The translations under genes were made by a program, and so were the position numbers. A DNA stretch of 50,433 bases from Klebsiella pneumoniae (lineage in GTDB: Bacteria; Pseudomonadota; Gammaproteobacteria; Pseudomonadales; Pseudohongiellaceae), in assembly GCA_945902215.1 (NCBI GenBank), contig CAMDML010000015.1, positions 1 to 50,433 of the forward strand, read 5' to 3'. Position 1 is the first letter of the stretch, and the number at the start of each line of letters is the position of its first letter. Below are positions 32,645 to 43,145 of this stretch, one piece after another. The notes under the pieces are model-generated. The model was not told the origin of the DNA and ran no database searches. It was given only the letters and a program-made list of their open reading frames with translations.

Positions 32645-34759
32645 ATGTTGAATCCGATCCGTAAAGAATTTCGCTATGGCAACGACACCGTTGTGCTGGA
32701 AACCGGCCGCATTGCCCGTCAGGCAACTGGCGCAGTATTGGTCACCATCGGGAATACCGTTGTATTGACCACTGTCGTCGGCAGGAAAGTCGCCAAACCC
32801 GGTCAAGACTTCTTCCCGCTGACCGTCAACTATCAGGAAAAAACCTATGCTGCCGGCAAGATCCCCGGTGGCTTCTTCAAACGCGAAGGCCGTCCCACTG
32901 AAAAAGAAACACTGACCTCACGCCTGATCGACCGTCCGCTGCGTCCGCTGTTCCCGAAAGGCTTTCTGAATGAAGTCCAGGTCGTCTGCACCGTACTGTC
33001 CTCCGACAAGAACGTGGATCCCGATATTGCGTCGATGATCGGCGCCTCCGCCGCACTCGCCATTTCCGGCCTGCCGTTCTCCGGCCCGATCGGCGCTGCG
33101 CGCATTGGCTATAACGATGCCGAGGGTTACATCCTGAACCCCGGTTACGACCGGCTGAAGACCTCTGACCTCGACATGGTGGTCGCCGGCACTGAAGCCG
33201 CTGTGTTGATGGTGGAATCCGAAGCGAAAGAACTGAACGAAGACCTGATGCTCGGCGCTGTGCTGTTCGGTCACGCGGAATTGCAGGTGATCATCAAGGC
33301 TGTAAACGAACTCAAGGCGGCGGCAGGCAAGCCGTCTTGGGCATGGGTTGCGGCCAAGAAAGACGAAGTCATGCTCAAAGCCATGGCGGAGGCTTTCGGC
33401 ACAGATATCACGGCAGCCTACCAGATCTCCGACAAGACCAAGCGTCAGGACCGTGTAGCCGAAATCCGCGCCGCCGCCGTAGCGCGCTTCGCCAATGAAG
33501 CTGCCGCGCCGCCAGTAGTTGCCGCTGATGTGGCGAACCTGTTCGGTTCGCTTGAGAAGAAAATCGTGCGCGCCCGTATCATCGCTGGCGCACCGCGTAT
33601 CGACGGTCGCGACAACCACACCGTGCGCCCCTTGGACATTCAGGTTGGCGTGCTGACCAAGACTCACGGTTCCGCCTTGTTCACGCGCGGCGAAACACAG
33701 GCGCTTGTGATAGCCACGCTCGGTGCGATCCGTGATTCACAGACCATCGAAGATCTGTCCGGCATGCGCAAAGATCCCTTCATGCTGCACTACAACTTCC
33801 CTCCTTTCAGCGTGGGTGAAACCGGCATGATGAGCGGTCCGAAGCGGCGCGAAATCGGCCACGGCCGTCTGGCGCGTCGCGGTGTTGCTGCCGTGCTGCC
33901 GAGCGCAGAAAGCTTTCCCTATGCCATTCGCGTGGTATCGGAAATTACCGAGTCGAACGGTTCCAGCTCCATGGCCAGCGTGTGCGGTACTTCGCTCGCG
34001 CTGATGGATGCCGGCGTACCGTTGAAGGCGCCGGTAGCCGGCATCGCGATGGGTCTCGTGAAAGAAGACAACGGCTTCGCCGTCCTCACCGATATCCTCG
34101 GTGACGAAGATCATCTCGGCGACATGGACTTCAAAGTGGCCGGTTCCGCGAAAGGCGTTACCGCGCTGCAGATGGACATCAAGATCCAGGGCATCACCGA
34201 AGAGATCATGGAAAGCGCGCTGGAACATGCGTACAAAGCGCGTATCCATATCCTCAACGAGATGAACAAGATTTTGGCGGCACCGCGTGCAGCGATTTCG
34301 CAATATGCACCGAGCATGGCCACCATCAAGATTCACACTGACAAGATCCGCGAAGTCATCGGCAAAGGTGGCGCTACCATTCGTGGCATCACCGAGCAGA
34401 CCGGCGCGTCCATCGACATTGATGATGACGGCAACGTCAGAATCTATGGCGAAGATGCGACTTCAAGAGATGCAGCGCTGGAAATGGTGCAGGCTATTTG
34501 CGCAGAAGCGGAAATTGGTCAGATTTACAAAGGCAAAGTGTCCAAGATCGTTGACTTCGGCGCCTTTGTCACCATTCTGCCCGGCAAAGATGGTTTGGTG
34601 CACATCTCGCAGATCACGCAGGAACGTGTAGAACGCGTCAACGACCATCTGAAAGAAGGCCAGGAGATCATCGTCAAGGTTCTCAAGATAGACGACCGCG
34701 GCAAGATCAGCCTGAGCATGAAAGAAGTCACCGACTCGGATCGCGCTTCGGTTCAGTAA
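32645..34759 (+). CDS. pnp: polyribonucleotide nucleotidyltransferase (PNPase)
   Basis: 704 residues from the ATG at 32645 (AGGA upstream). It degrades RNA phosphorolytically from the 3' end. The N-terminal RNase PH domain has [11 protein letters not shown] and [31 protein letters not shown]; the second, catalytic RNase PH domain carries [13 protein letters not shown], and the C-terminal KH domain ([25 protein letters not shown]) and S1 domain ([31 protein letters not shown]) complete it. A strong terminator follows. Confidence 0.99.
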   Translation: MLNPIRKEFRYGNDTVVLETGRIARQATGAVLVTIGNTVVLTTVVGRKVAKPGQDFFPLTVNYQEKTYAAGKIPGGFFKREGRPTEKETLTSRLIDRPLRPLFPKGFLNEVQVVCTVLSSDKNVDPDIASMIGASAALAISGLPFSGPIGAARIGYNDAEGYILNPGYDRLKTSDLDMVVAGTEAAVLMVESEAKELNEDLMLGAVLFGHAELQVIIKAVNELKAAAGKPSWAWVAAKKDEVMLKAMAEAFGTDITAAYQISDKTKRQDRVAEIRAAAVARFANEAAAPPVVAADVANLFGSLEKKIVRARIIAGAPRIDGRDNHTVRPLDIQVGVLTKTHGSALFTRGETQALVIATLGAIRDSQTIEDLSGMRKDPFMLHYNFPPFSVGETGMMSGPKRREIGHGRLARRGVAAVLPSAESFPYAIRVVSEITESNGSSSMASVCGTSLALMDAGVPLKAPVAGIAMGLVKEDNGFAVLTDILGDEDHLGDMDFKVAGSAKGVTALQMDIKIQGITEEIMESALEHAYKARIHILNEMNKILAAPRAAISQYAPSMATIKIHTDKIREVIGKGGATIRGITEQTGASIDIDDDGNVRIYGEDATSRDAALEMVQAICAEAEIGQIYKGKVSKIVDFGAFVTILPGKDGLVHISQITQERVERVNDHLKEGQEIIVKVLKIDDRGKISLSMKEVTDSDRASVQ

Positions 34760-34789
34760 GGCAGACGGTTTAACGAAAAAGTGGAAAGA

Positions 34790-34820
34790 AAAGGGCAGTC
34801 AAGTGACTGCCCTTTTTTTA
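34790..34820 (+). terminator. intrinsic terminator after pnp
   Basis: AGGGCAGTCA-AG-TGACTGCCCT with seven T behind and an A-rich lead, a 10-bp stem. It lies 30 bp after the pnp stop and can also serve the kinase gene from the other side. Confidence 0.9.
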
Positions 34821-34908
34821 TGATCTGGCGTCAGCGCTACTGATAAGCTATTGGTGCGGTTCTGCAAAGGTGGCTTCGAGAGCCACAGGTGCTATAGCGG
34901 GCGGTTCT

Positions 34909-35907
34909 TCAACCCCAGGCGCGCTTCATGATCGCCTTGTGTTCTGCCGGGCTCAGGCGCGGACCAAAGTTGCATACGGTAGTTGCCGCTGCATGGCTCG
35001 CCAGTTTCCCGGCCGCTGCGTAATCCTTGCCTGTCGCCACTGCATACAGAAACGCACCAGCAAACATATCGCCCGCACCGTTGGTATCAACAGCTTTCAC
35101 TTCTACAGCATCAATCTTGATGGTGTTCTTGCCGTCGAACACCAATGCGCCTTTGGAGCCCAGGGTTACGACTACCACCTTGGCTACCTTGTGCAATTCA
35201 CCGATTGCTTCCTTGATATCTTCCTTGCCGCTCCACGCCTGCGCCTCCACATCGTTGGCAAACAAAAGGTCGACACCGTTGCCGATCATTTCTTCCAGAC
35301 CGCCGCGGAAGAACTGCACCATGGCAGGATCCGACAGGGTCAATGAGGTCAGCACACCGTTGGCTTCCGCGATCTTGCGGGCCTCGATGCAAGCCTGGCG
35401 GCCAGTGGGAGAGGTGACGAGATAACCTTCAAGGTACAGGAATTTCGAATCGATCAGCGCTTCCACGTTCAGGTCGGCTGGTGCCAGTTTCTCGGAGATG
35501 CCAAGGAAGGTCAGCATGGTGCGTTCCGCGTCAGGGCTGACCATCACCAGGCACTTGCCTGTTACCCCATACTCGCGTTGGGCGCTGAGATTGGTGGCAA
35601 TGTTCAGTGAGCCGAGCTCCTTCACATAGAAATCGCCGACTTCATCGCTGGCCACCTTGCAGCTGAAGTAGGTCTTGGCACCGAATTGGGAAATCGCATA
35701 GATGGTATTCCCGGCTGAGCCGCCGCCTGCACGCTTTTTGACGCCGAAGCGTTGGGTGAGACGTTGCAGCAATACATCCTGCGCTTCGCCGTCCACCAGT
35801 GTCATCAGGCCTTTCTGGATTTTTTCATGTTCGAAGAAATCATCTTTTACTTCGAACTCCTGGTCGACCAGACCATTGCCGATGCCATAGACGTGATAAG
35901 TTTTCAT
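34909..35907 (-). CDS. PfkB-family sugar kinase, likely adenosine kinase
   Basis: 332 residues. The PfkB (ribokinase) fold is shown by KRAGGGSAGNTIYAISQFG near residue 58 and the C-terminal VDTNGAGDMFAGAFLYAVATG, which contains the anion hole and catalytic Asp. It has a long middle and no sign of a fructose- or ribose-specific pattern. The DQEFEVKDDFFE start and the length match bacterial proteins annotated as adenosine kinase, which phosphorylate adenosine to AMP. The substrate cannot be fixed from sequence alone. It follows hemL on the minus strand with a 30-bp gap. Confidence 0.85.
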   Translation of the reverse strand: MKTYHVYGIGNGLVDQEFEVKDDFFEHEKIQKGLMTLVDGEAQDVLLQRLTQRFGVKKRAGGGSAGNTIYAISQFGAKTYFSCKVASDEVGDFYVKELGSLNIATNLSAQREYGVTGKCLVMVSPDAERTMLTFLGISEKLAPADLNVEALIDSKFLYLEGYLVTSPTGRQACIEARKIAEANGVLTSLTLSDPAMVQFFRGGLEEMIGNGVDLLFANDVEAQAWSGKEDIKEAIGELHKVAKVVVVTLGSKGALVFDGKNTIKIDAVEVKAVDTNGAGDMFAGAFLYAVATGKDYAAAGKLASHAAATTVCNFGPRLSPAEHKAIMKRAWG

Positions 35908-35937
35908 GGGATTTCCTTTTTGGATGTTTTTTGGCTG

Positions 35938-37239
35938 TTAGCGTTTGGACAATGCTGCGAATGCCTTCTCTGCCGCTTCCAGAGTCTGCCGGATTTCGGA
36001 TTCGCCGTGCGCGGCAGACATAAAACCAGCCTCGAACGCGGAGGGCGCGAGGTATATACCTTTTTCCAGCATGAGATGGAAATAGAGCTTGAACATCTCG
36101 ACATTGCTCTGCATCACTTGGGCAAATGTCGTGATGTGCGGCTCGGCGTTGAAATAGCAGCCGAACATGCCGCCAACTTGTGTTGTCGAGAACGGCAGAC
36201 CGGCCTTGTGCGCAAGGGTTTTGAGACCGTGTAGAAGGTCGGTCGTCTTTTGTGTCAGTGCCGCGTGGAAGCCGGGCTTGCTGATCTCTTCCAGCACGAC
36301 CAGACCTGCAGTTACCGCGAGTGGATTGCCAGACAAGGTGCCAGCCTGATACACCGGACCCAGCGGCGCGAGCATGTTCATGATGTCCTTCCTGCCGCCG
36401 AAAGCGCCTACAGGCAAACCGCCGCCTATCACTTTCCCGAGCGTAGTCAGGTCGGGTTTTATGCCATACAAGGCCTGAGCGCCGCCAAGCGCCACGCGGA
36501 AGCCTGTCATCACTTCATCAAATATGAGCACAGAGCCATACTGCAGCGTTACCTTGCGCAAGACCTGCAAGAAACCCGGCACAGGCGGCACACAGTTCAT
36601 GTTGCCGGCTACCGGTTCGACAATCAGACAGGCAATGTCATTGCCATGTTTGGCGAACAGCGCTTCAACAGCATCGGCATCATTGTAGGGTAGTACAAAA
36701 GTCTGATTGGCTGTTTCAGCAGGAATGCCGGCGGAATCCGGTGTACCCAGCGTGAGCGCTCCGGAGCCGGCTTTGACCAGTAATGAATCCACATGGCCGT
36801 GGTAGCAGCCTTCGAATTTCACGATCTTCTCGCGCTTTGTGTAGCCGCGTGCCAACCGGATTGCGCTCATCGTCGCCTCTGTGCCGGAATTCACGAGCCG
36901 CACACTGTCAATCGCTGGCATGAGGGAGCAGATTTTTTCCGCCATATGTACTTCGAGCGCCGTGGGGGCCCCGAAGGCGGTCCCGTTCTCCAGTTGCTGA
37001 TGCAGTGCAGCTACTACCTTGGGATGGCTGTGTCCCAGAATCATCGGCCCCCACGCACCTATATAGTCGATGTAGCGGTTACCGTCCTCGTCGACGAGGT
37101 ACGCACCTTCCGCCTTGCGGAAAAATACCGGCTTGCCACCCACACCTTTAAAAGCGCGGACCGGCGAATTAACGCCGCCGGGGATGTGTACGAGCGCGGC
37201 GCTGAACAGGTCTTCGGAATTCTGGCGGGAATGAGACAT
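35938..37239 (-). CDS. hemL: glutamate-1-semialdehyde 2,1-aminomutase HemL
   Basis: 433 residues from the ATG at 37237-37239. It makes 5-aminolevulinate from glutamate-1-semialdehyde in tetrapyrrole synthesis with PLP. The order of motifs is [16 protein letters not shown] near the N-terminus, [57 protein letters not shown] and the PLP-lysine segment [18 protein letters not shown], with the phosphate site at [13 protein letters not shown]. It lies directly downstream of hemJ (15-bp gap), so both heme steps are on one message. Confidence 0.98.
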   Translation of the reverse strand: MSHSRQNSEDLFSAALVHIPGGVNSPVRAFKGVGGKPVFFRKAEGAYLVDEDGNRYIDYIGAWGPMILGHSHPKVVAALHQQLENGTAFGAPTALEVHMAEKICSLMPAIDSVRLVNSGTEATMSAIRLARGYTKREKIVKFEGCYHGHVDSLLVKAGSGALTLGTPDSAGIPAETANQTFVLPYNDADAVEALFAKHGNDIACLIVEPVAGNMNCVPPVPGFLQVLRKVTLQYGSVLIFDEVMTGFRVALGGAQALYGIKPDLTTLGKVIGGGLPVGAFGGRKDIMNMLAPLGPVYQAGTLSGNPLAVTAGLVVLEEISKPGFHAALTQKTTDLLHGLKTLAHKAGLPFSTTQVGGMFGCYFNAEPHITTFAQVMQSNVEMFKLYFHLMLEKGIYLAPSAFEAGFMSAAHGESEIRQTLEAAEKAFAALSKR

Positions 37240-37254
37240 GGTGGCCTGCAACAA

Positions 37255-37674
37255 TCAGAAGGGTTTGACGACAACGAGGATTACGATGGCGATCAGCAAC
37301 ACTGTTGGCACTTCGTTGAACCAGCGGTAGTACAAATGGGTATGGGTGTTGCGGTCGTCACGGAACAGGATGAGGTAGTGGCGGCACATGAAGTGATAAA
37401 CAAGCAACAGCGCGACCAGAGCCAGTTTCGCGTGCATCCACCCAATCTGCAGATAGACCGGATTAAGCCACACCATCCAGCCGCCAAAGAGCAGGGTGAG
37501 CCCCATGCAGGGTGACATGATCCCCCGGTACAGCTTGCGCTCCATAAGCTTGAAGCGCTCGCTGCCCGCGTGGTCTTCTGTCATGGCATGCCAGACGAAT
37601 AAACGCGGCAGGTAAAACAACCCCGCGAACCAGCAAATGACAAAGATTATGTGGAAAGATTTGACCCAGAGCAT
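37255..37674 (-). CDS. hemJ: protoporphyrinogen IX oxidase HemJ
   Basis: 139 residues from the ATG at 37672-37674; the longer frame to 37785 reads into the neighbouring leader. A small membrane protein with four predicted helices: WVKSFHIIFVICWFAGLFYLPRLFVWH, a middle helix GLTLLFGGWMVWLN, then KLALVALLLVYHFMC, and a final VPTVLLIAIVILVVVKPF. His and Arg residues in the first helix and its end (FHII, YLPRLFVWHA) fit the conserved heme-binding pattern of the HemJ/UPF0093 family. It oxidises protoporphyrinogen IX. The upstream neighbour is divergent. Confidence 0.93.
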   Translation of the reverse strand: MLWVKSFHIIFVICWFAGLFYLPRLFVWHAMTEDHAGSERFKLMERKLYRGIMSPCMGLTLLFGGWMVWLNPVYLQIGWMHAKLALVALLLVYHFMCRHYLILFRDDRNTHTHLYYRWFNEVPTVLLIAIVILVVVKPF

Positions 37675-37810
37675 GGTGTGGATGATAACCCACACTCGCC
37701 ATTCCCGCCTCCCCTCCGTCGATCCTGCAAATGAGGAAATTCTGTGTCGTTCTCCGGAACGGAGACTGTGCGGTATCATCCCCATACTTCAATTTCTGAG
37801 GGGTAATGTC

Positions 37811-39022
37811 ATGAGCATGCGAACTTTGATAATGGCCATCGGTACGATTGTGGCCGCAGGCAATACCCAAGCTCAACCCCCCGGTCAAGTCGGCGATCTG
37901 GCCGAGGGGCAGGGCAAGGAACTGGTGCAGACGCTCTGCTTCGGCTGCCACACCGCATTCAACATTATCGGTTCAGCTGGTTACGATACTCCTGAGAACT
38001 GGCGTACCGTATTCAGCACAATGATCGACCTCGGCGATGCCCAGGCGAACACCATTGCCACCTACCTCGCCGAACATTATCCCGCCCAGCCTGGTCGTGC
38101 GCCGGTATTGATCGATGGCCCTACTGAAATCGAGATCACCGAATGGCAAGCCCCAACACTGGGGCAGCGTTCGCGCGATCCGGTTGAAGCACCCGATGGC
38201 TCCATCTGGTGGACCGGCATGTATGCCAGCCTTGTAGGTCGACTCGATCCAGCTACCGGCGCAATGGAAGAATTCCGCTTACCGTTCAGCGCTCGCCCCC
38301 ACAGCATCGTGCCGGATGCTCAGGGCAATATCTGGTACACCGGCAACAGCAATGGCACGATTGGCAAGCTTGATCCTGCCACCGGCCTGATCACGCAGTA
38401 CCCCACACAAGCGAGCGATCCGCACACCGCCACTTTCCATCCCAACGGCGATCTGTATTTCACAGCGCAGAATTCCAACATGTTGGGCAGGCTCAATCCG
38501 CAAACGGGAGAGCTGAAAGAAATCCAGACTGAAGCGCGCCCCTACGGCATCCAGGTCGCGGCCAGCGGCACGGTGTGGATCGCCTACAACGGCACCAACA
38601 AGATCGGCGCTATGGATCCGGAAACGATGGATGTACGCTACTACGACATTCCGAATTCCGCTTCACGCATCCGCCGCCTGGGTCTCGATAGCAAGGGCAT
38701 GGTCTGGTTCGTCAATGGTACACAAGGCAAGATCGGCGTACTTGATCCGGCAACCGGCAACGTGAAAGAGTGGGATTCCCCGAGCGGCCCCCAATCACAA
38801 CCCTATGCACTGGCCGTAATCAACGACAAAGTCTGGTACAACGAATCAGGCATGAGGCCCGATACGCTGGTGCGCTTTGATCCGCAGAAGGAGCAGTTCC
38901 AAAGCTGGGCCATTCCATCTGGTGTGGGTATTGTGCGGAACATGTGGGCGACGCAGGACAATAATTTGTTGATACACCAGAGCAGCACGAACAAGATCGG
39001 GCTGGTGACGATCAAGAACTAA
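37811..39022 (+). CDS. periplasmic c-type cytochrome / Vgb-like beta-propeller fusion
   Basis: 403 residues from the ATG at 37811 (GAGGGG upstream). A signal peptide (MSMRTLIMAIGTIVAAGNTQ, then AQ) is followed by a short cytochrome c-like segment with one heme motif CFGCH (Cys43, Cys46, His47) and GYDTPENWRTVFSTM...IATYLAEHYP. From about residue 115 a propeller of six or seven repeated blades follows, each with a WxxxxxxxxxGRLDPATG-like unit, as in virginiamycin B lyase (Vgb). Such proteins are common in environmental bacteria and rarely act on antibiotics. The stop TAA shares its last A with the next start (TAATG). Confidence 0.8.
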   Translation: MSMRTLIMAIGTIVAAGNTQAQPPGQVGDLAEGQGKELVQTLCFGCHTAFNIIGSAGYDTPENWRTVFSTMIDLGDAQANTIATYLAEHYPAQPGRAPVLIDGPTEIEITEWQAPTLGQRSRDPVEAPDGSIWWTGMYASLVGRLDPATGAMEEFRLPFSARPHSIVPDAQGNIWYTGNSNGTIGKLDPATGLITQYPTQASDPHTATFHPNGDLYFTAQNSNMLGRLNPQTGELKEIQTEARPYGIQVAASGTVWIAYNGTNKIGAMDPETMDVRYYDIPNSASRIRRLGLDSKGMVWFVNGTQGKIGVLDPATGNVKEWDSPSGPQSQPYALAVINDKVWYNESGMRPDTLVRFDPQKEQFQSWAIPSGVGIVRNMWATQDNNLLIHQSSTNKIGLVTIKN

Positions 39023-39687
39023 TGTTGGCACCACACATCATTTTCGATTTTGATGGCACCCTGATCGATTCCAGTCCTGCGATACTGGAAACGATTGCAG
39101 CCGTGCTGAGTGCCCGCAGTATTGCTCTTGTCCGGCCCCTTAGCCGTGAACTGATTGGCCCACCCTTGCAAGCGACTCTGCAAGCCTGTTCGGGGACTAC
39201 CAACAAAAGGGTGCTCGAGGAACTGGCTGCCGATTTTCGTACACGCTACGATTCTGCAGGGCTATTTGCTACGCAAGCCTATCCAGGGATTGCCGCTGTT
39301 TTGCGGCAGATGCGGGCTGCCGGCAGTCAACTGCATCTAGCTACCAATAAACGGCAACGCCCTACACAGTTGCTGCTGGCGCATTTCGGGTGGGAGCCAT
39401 GGTTCGCATCGGTGTATTGCGTGGATAGCCGCACACCGCCGTATGCCAGCAAGGGAGCAATGCTGCAGAACCAACTACAGGAACTTAAACTCGACCCAAA
39501 CGATGCTATCTACGTGGGCGATACCGGCCACGATGAGAAGGCGGCAGCAGATGCGGGATTGTCCTTTATTGCCGCAGGTTGGGGCTATGGCGTCGGTGAA
39601 CAGGCGGTATCAACATCTGCCCGATTGCTACAGTCGGTAGAGGATTTGCTGAATTTTCATGAGACAGATAACGGGAGCAAAACTTGA
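39022..39687 (+). CDS. HAD-superfamily phosphatase, phosphoglycolate phosphatase-like
   Basis: 221 residues. The N-terminal catalytic motif I is FDFDGTLIDSSPA (nucleophile Asp and acid-base Asp in DFDGT); motif II LATNKRQRPTQLL and the C-terminal VGDTGHDEKAAADAG with acidic metal ligands complete the HAD set. A cap domain lies between motif I and II. The substrate is unknown; sugar-phosphate or phosphoglycolate are usual. It overlaps the previous stop by 1 bp and the rmlB TTG start by 4 bp (TTGA), so it is part of the coupled rhamnose-type operon. Confidence 0.85.
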   Translation: MLAPHIIFDFDGTLIDSSPAILETIAAVLSARSIALVRPLSRELIGPPLQATLQACSGTTNKRVLEELAADFRTRYDSAGLFATQAYPGIAAVLRQMRAAGSQLHLATNKRQRPTQLLLAHFGWEPWFASVYCVDSRTPPYASKGAMLQNQLQELKLDPNDAIYVGDTGHDEKAAADAGLSFIAAGWGYGVGEQAVSTSARLLQSVEDLLNFHETDNGSKT

Positions 39688-40745
39688 TTTTGGTAACAGG
39701 CGGCGCCGGCTTTATCGGCGCAAACTTTATAAGCGACTGGTTGGCTGCCGTTGGCGAACCGGTGTTGAATCTGGACAAGCTGACCTATGCAGGCAATCCG
39801 GAGAATCTTGCCCCGCTTAAAAACGACAAGCGGCTCACGTTTATCAAAGGGGATATTGGCGAGTCGGTGTTGGTTGATCATTTGCTGATGACACACCGCC
39901 CGCGTGCAATCATCAACTTCGCCGCAGAATCGCATGTCGACCGCTCCATTCACGGGCCGGAAGATTTCGTGCAGACGAATATCGTCGGCACGTTTCGACT
40001 GCTGGAATCAGTGCGCGGTTATTGGAATTCTTTGAGCGATGCGGACAAGGCCGCTTTCCGCTTTCTGCATGTATCCACAGACGAAGTGTATGGTTCGCTG
40101 GCTGCGCATGATCCGGCCTTCACCGAAGCGAAAGCCTTTGAACCAAACAGTCCCTATTCCGCCAGCAAGGCGGCGTCTGATCATTTGGTGCGCGCGTGGC
40201 ATCACACCTATGGCCTGCCGGTGCTAACTACCAATTGTTCGAACAACTATGGTCCATACCAGTTTCCGGAAAAACTGATTCCCCTGATGATCCTCAACGC
40301 GCTCAGCAGCAAAGCTCTACCCGTGTATGGCGACGGACTGAACGTGCGCGACTGGCTATATGTAGGCGATCACTGCGCCGCAATTCGCCGCGTACTAGAA
40401 GCAGGGAGGCTGGGGGAGACGTACAACATCGGTGGCTGGAATGAAAAGCCGAACCTCGAGATTGTGAAGACCATCTGCGCACTGCTTGATGAACTGAAGC
40501 CCGACACCAAGGGCAAACACGAGCGGCTGGTTTCCTTCGTGAAAGACCGTCCCGGCCACGACCGCCGTTATGCGATTGATGCGCGCAAGATTGAAAAGGA
40601 GCTCGGCTGGAAACCCAAAGAGACTTTCGAGTCCGGCATCCGCAAGACGTTACAGTGGTACCTTGCCAATCAGGAATGGGTTGCCAGCGTGACGAGTGGC
40701 GCTTACCGCAACTGGGTCGATACCAACTACCAGGGGCGCAAGTAA
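39684..40745 (+). CDS. rmlB: dTDP-glucose 4,6-dehydratase RmlB
   Basis: 353 residues from a TTG at 39684 preceded by GGGAG. It removes water from dTDP-glucose in the second step of dTDP-L-rhamnose synthesis, using NAD. Short-chain dehydrogenase marks: ILVTGGAGFIGANF at the N-terminus, NFAAESHVDRSI, THE STDEVYGSL segment with the catalytic acids, and YSASKAASDHLVRAW with the Tyr-Lys pair. The start overlaps the HAD stop. The stop shares a base with the rmlD ATG (TAATG). Confidence 0.97.
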   Translation: MILVTGGAGFIGANFISDWLAAVGEPVLNLDKLTYAGNPENLAPLKNDKRLTFIKGDIGESVLVDHLLMTHRPRAIINFAAESHVDRSIHGPEDFVQTNIVGTFRLLESVRGYWNSLSDADKAAFRFLHVSTDEVYGSLAAHDPAFTEAKAFEPNSPYSASKAASDHLVRAWHHTYGLPVLTTNCSNNYGPYQFPEKLIPLMILNALSSKALPVYGDGLNVRDWLYVGDHCAAIRRVLEAGRLGETYNIGGWNEKPNLEIVKTICALLDELKPDTKGKHERLVSFVKDRPGHDRRYAIDARKIEKELGWKPKETFESGIRKTLQWYLANQEWVASVTSGAYRNWVDTNYQGRK

Positions 40746-41668
40746 TGCCTGGCATTCTGCTGTTCGGCGCTGATGGTCAGGTGGGCTGGGAGTTGCGACG
40801 CAGTTTGGGTGAGATCAGGAAGGTTTTGCCACTGACCAGATTGCTGGTTGATTTGGGCGATGCGCCTTCCATACGTGCCGCCATCCGCGACATGCAACCG
40901 GATGCGATAGTGAATGCTGCCGCCTACACCGCCGTAGACAAGGCCGAAACGGAACAAGACCTGGCTTTTGCGATCAATGCGCGAGCGCCGGCGGTTATGG
41001 CTGAAGCAGCGCAAGCGGCCGGCATTCCGCTCATTCATTATTCTTCTGATTATGTGTACAACGGCCGTAAGGCGGGTACTTATGTGGAAAGCGATGCCAC
41101 CGATCCGCAATCAGCTTATGCCCACAGCAAGCTGGCCGGTGACGCGGCTGTGTTGGCATCTGGTGCAAAAGCAGTAATTCTGCGCACCAGTTGGGTCTAT
41201 GCCGCACGCGGGGCGAATTTCCTGAAGACCATGCTGCGGCTGGGGCATGAACGGGATTCCTTGCGAGTAGTCAGCGACCAGATCGGCGCGCCGACCTCGG
41301 CGGAACTGCTCGCTGATGTGACCGCGAAAGTTTTGCTGCATATATTTAGCAGGAAGACTAGTGAGGATAACGGTACGCTATTAGCCAGCAGCGAAGCGCC
41401 CTATGGCGTGTATCACTGTGCGCCCGCTGGTGAAACTTCATGGCACGGTTATGCGGTTTTTGTTATTTCGGAAGCCCGTAAACTGGGTGTAGAACTGAAA
41501 CTGGCGCCGGAGCACATTGAGGCCATCACTACGGAGCAGTATCCGCTGCCTGCGCCGCGGCCGAAGAATTCACGGCTGGACTGCTCAAAGCTGGAACGCA
41601 CGTTTGCCCTGCAGCTGCCGCCATGGCAGTTGCATGTATCCCGAACCTTGAAGGAATTGTTCTCATGA
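40745..41668 (+). CDS. rmlD: dTDP-4-dehydrorhamnose reductase RmlD
   Basis: 307 residues from the ATG at 40745; the open frame from 40655 only reads rmlB. The final reductase of the pathway, using NADPH. The nucleotide-binding start is [33 protein letters not shown] follows, then [18 protein letters not shown] and the catalytic YAHSKLAGD. It overlaps rmlA by 4 bp (ATGA). Confidence 0.96.
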   Translation: MPGILLFGADGQVGWELRRSLGEIRKVLPLTRLLVDLGDAPSIRAAIRDMQPDAIVNAAAYTAVDKAETEQDLAFAINARAPAVMAEAAQAAGIPLIHYSSDYVYNGRKAGTYVESDATDPQSAYAHSKLAGDAAVLASGAKAVILRTSWVYAARGANFLKTMLRLGHERDSLRVVSDQIGAPTSAELLADVTAKVLLHIFSRKTSEDNGTLLASSEAPYGVYHCAPAGETSWHGYAVFVISEARKLGVELKLAPEHIEAITTEQYPLPAPRPKNSRLDCSKLERTFALQLPPWQLHVSRTLKELFS

Positions 41669-42564
41669 CTGTACGCAAAGGTCTACTCCTCGCTGGTGGT
41701 TCCGGCACCCGCTTGCATCCAGTGACAATGGTTGTGTCCAAGCAATTGCTGCCGGTGTACGACAAGCCGATGGTCTATTACCCACTGACCACGCTGATGC
41801 TCGCTGGCATTCGCGAGATCCTGTTGATTTCCACTCCGCAGGATCTTCCGCGCTACGAGATGCTGCTGGGCAACGGTAAGCAATGGGGAATCGATATTTC
41901 GTATGCAGAGCAGCCCAGCCCTGATGGTTTGGCGCAAGCATTTATCATTGGCCGTGAGTTTGTGGGCTCTTCGCCGAGTGCGCTGGTGTTAGGTGACAAC
42001 TTGTTCCACGGGCATGACTTTGCCACTCAGTTGCAGAAGGCGTCGAAGACCGGCGCCGGCAAGAAATCCGGGGCAACAGTATTTGCATATGCGGTGCGCG
42101 ACCCGGAGCGTTACGGGGTTGTGTCTTTTGATGCGGAGGGCAATGCAGTCAGCATCGAGGAAAAACCGAAGCAGCCCAAATCACGCTACGCCGTAACCGG
42201 CCTCTATTTTTACGACAACCAGGTGTGTGATATCGCGCGGGACCTGAAGCCTTCGCCCCGCGGTGAGCTGGAAATTACCGATGTGAATCGCATTTATCTG
42301 GAGAAAGGCCAGCTGACTGTGGAGATTATGGGCCGCGGCATGGCCTGGCTCGACACTGGCACACACGATTCCTTGCTCGAAGCCAGCCAGTTCATTCAGA
42401 CCATTGAACACCGACAAGGACTGAAGGTGGCTTGCCCCGAGGAAGTCGCTTGGCGGCAGGAATGGATTGATGATGCACAGCTGCTGAAACTCGCGGCACC
42501 GCTGGCGAAGAGTCAGTATGGGCAGTACTTGAAGGATTTGTTGAGGAAAGAGGTATATTCCTGA
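41665..42564 (+). CDS. rmlA: glucose-1-phosphate thymidylyltransferase RmlA
   Basis: 299 residues from the ATG at 41665 (overlapping the rmlD stop). It makes dTDP-glucose from glucose-1-phosphate and dTTP, the first step of rhamnose synthesis, and is usually feedback-inhibited by dTDP-rhamnose. The nucleotide-binding loop is [35 protein letters not shown]; further marks are [29 protein letters not shown] and [10 protein letters not shown]. rmlC follows after 33 bp. Confidence 0.97.
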   Translation: MTVRKGLLLAGGSGTRLHPVTMVVSKQLLPVYDKPMVYYPLTTLMLAGIREILLISTPQDLPRYEMLLGNGKQWGIDISYAEQPSPDGLAQAFIIGREFVGSSPSALVLGDNLFHGHDFATQLQKASKTGAGKKSGATVFAYAVRDPERYGVVSFDAEGNAVSIEEKPKQPKSRYAVTGLYFYDNQVCDIARDLKPSPRGELEITDVNRIYLEKGQLTVEIMGRGMAWLDTGTHDSLLEASQFIQTIEHRQGLKVACPEEVAWRQEWIDDAQLLKLAAPLAKSQYGQYLKDLLRKEVYS

Positions 42565-42597
42565 TGTTGCATCTGTTCCAACGATACTGGATTCACT

Positions 42598-43143
42598 ATG
42601 AAGCTCATCCAAACAGTCATTCCTGACGTTGTTCTTCTGGAACCTAAAATCTTCGGTGACGGCCGAGGTTTTTTCTACGAGAGCTGGAACCAGCGCACCC
42701 TCACTGGGCTCGGTATTACGGCCAATTTTGTGCAGGACAACCACAGTAAATCACAGCGCGGTGTATTGCGCGGGCTGCATTACCAGATCAAACAGCCTCA
42801 GGGTAAACTGGTGCGCGTTGTGGCAGGCGAGGTGTATGACGTGGCGGTGGATCTGCGCCGTTCGTCACCAACCTTCGGTAAATGGGTGGGCTTCACCTTG
42901 TCGGCCGAGAATATGCGCATGGCCTGGATACCACCGGGCTTTGCGCACGGGTTTTATGTCACTTCACCTGCTGCTGAATTTCTCTACAAGACCACTGACT
43001 ACTACAGCCCCGAACATGAACGCAGTTTGTTGTGGAATGATCCGGCGCTGGGGATTTCCTGGCCGCTGAATGGTGAAGTCCCGCAGTTGGCGGCGAAGGA
43101 CAATGCAGGTGTGTTGTTCAAGGATGCAGAACTGTTTCCCTAA
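42598..43143 (+). CDS. rmlC: dTDP-4-dehydrorhamnose 3,5-epimerase RmlC
   Basis: 181 residues, the usual length. A cupin-fold epimerase acting on dTDP-4-keto-6-deoxyglucose. The segment FGDGRGFFYESWNQ is at the N-terminus, then QDNHSKSQRGVLRGLHYQIKQPQGKLVRVVAGEVYDVAVDLR with the catalytic His, and MAWIPPGFAHGFYV, AEFLYKTTDYYSPEHER. With rmlB, D and A it completes dTDP-L-rhamnose synthesis, needed for O-antigen or exopolysaccharide. A repeat and a terminator follow. Confidence 0.97.
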   Translation: MKLIQTVIPDVVLLEPKIFGDGRGFFYESWNQRTLTGLGITANFVQDNHSKSQRGVLRGLHYQIKQPQGKLVRVVAGEVYDVAVDLRRSSPTFGKWVGFTLSAENMRMAWIPPGFAHGFYVTSPAAEFLYKTTDYYSPEHERSLLWNDPALGISWPLNGEVPQLAAKDNAGVLFKDAELFP

Positions 43144-43145
43144 CG

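Noticed and set aside
37811-39022. antibiotic resistance gene (virginiamycin B lyase)
   Set aside because: The heme motif, export signal and operon context point to a periplasmic redox or lyase protein of unknown substrate; similarity of the propeller alone does not support resistance.
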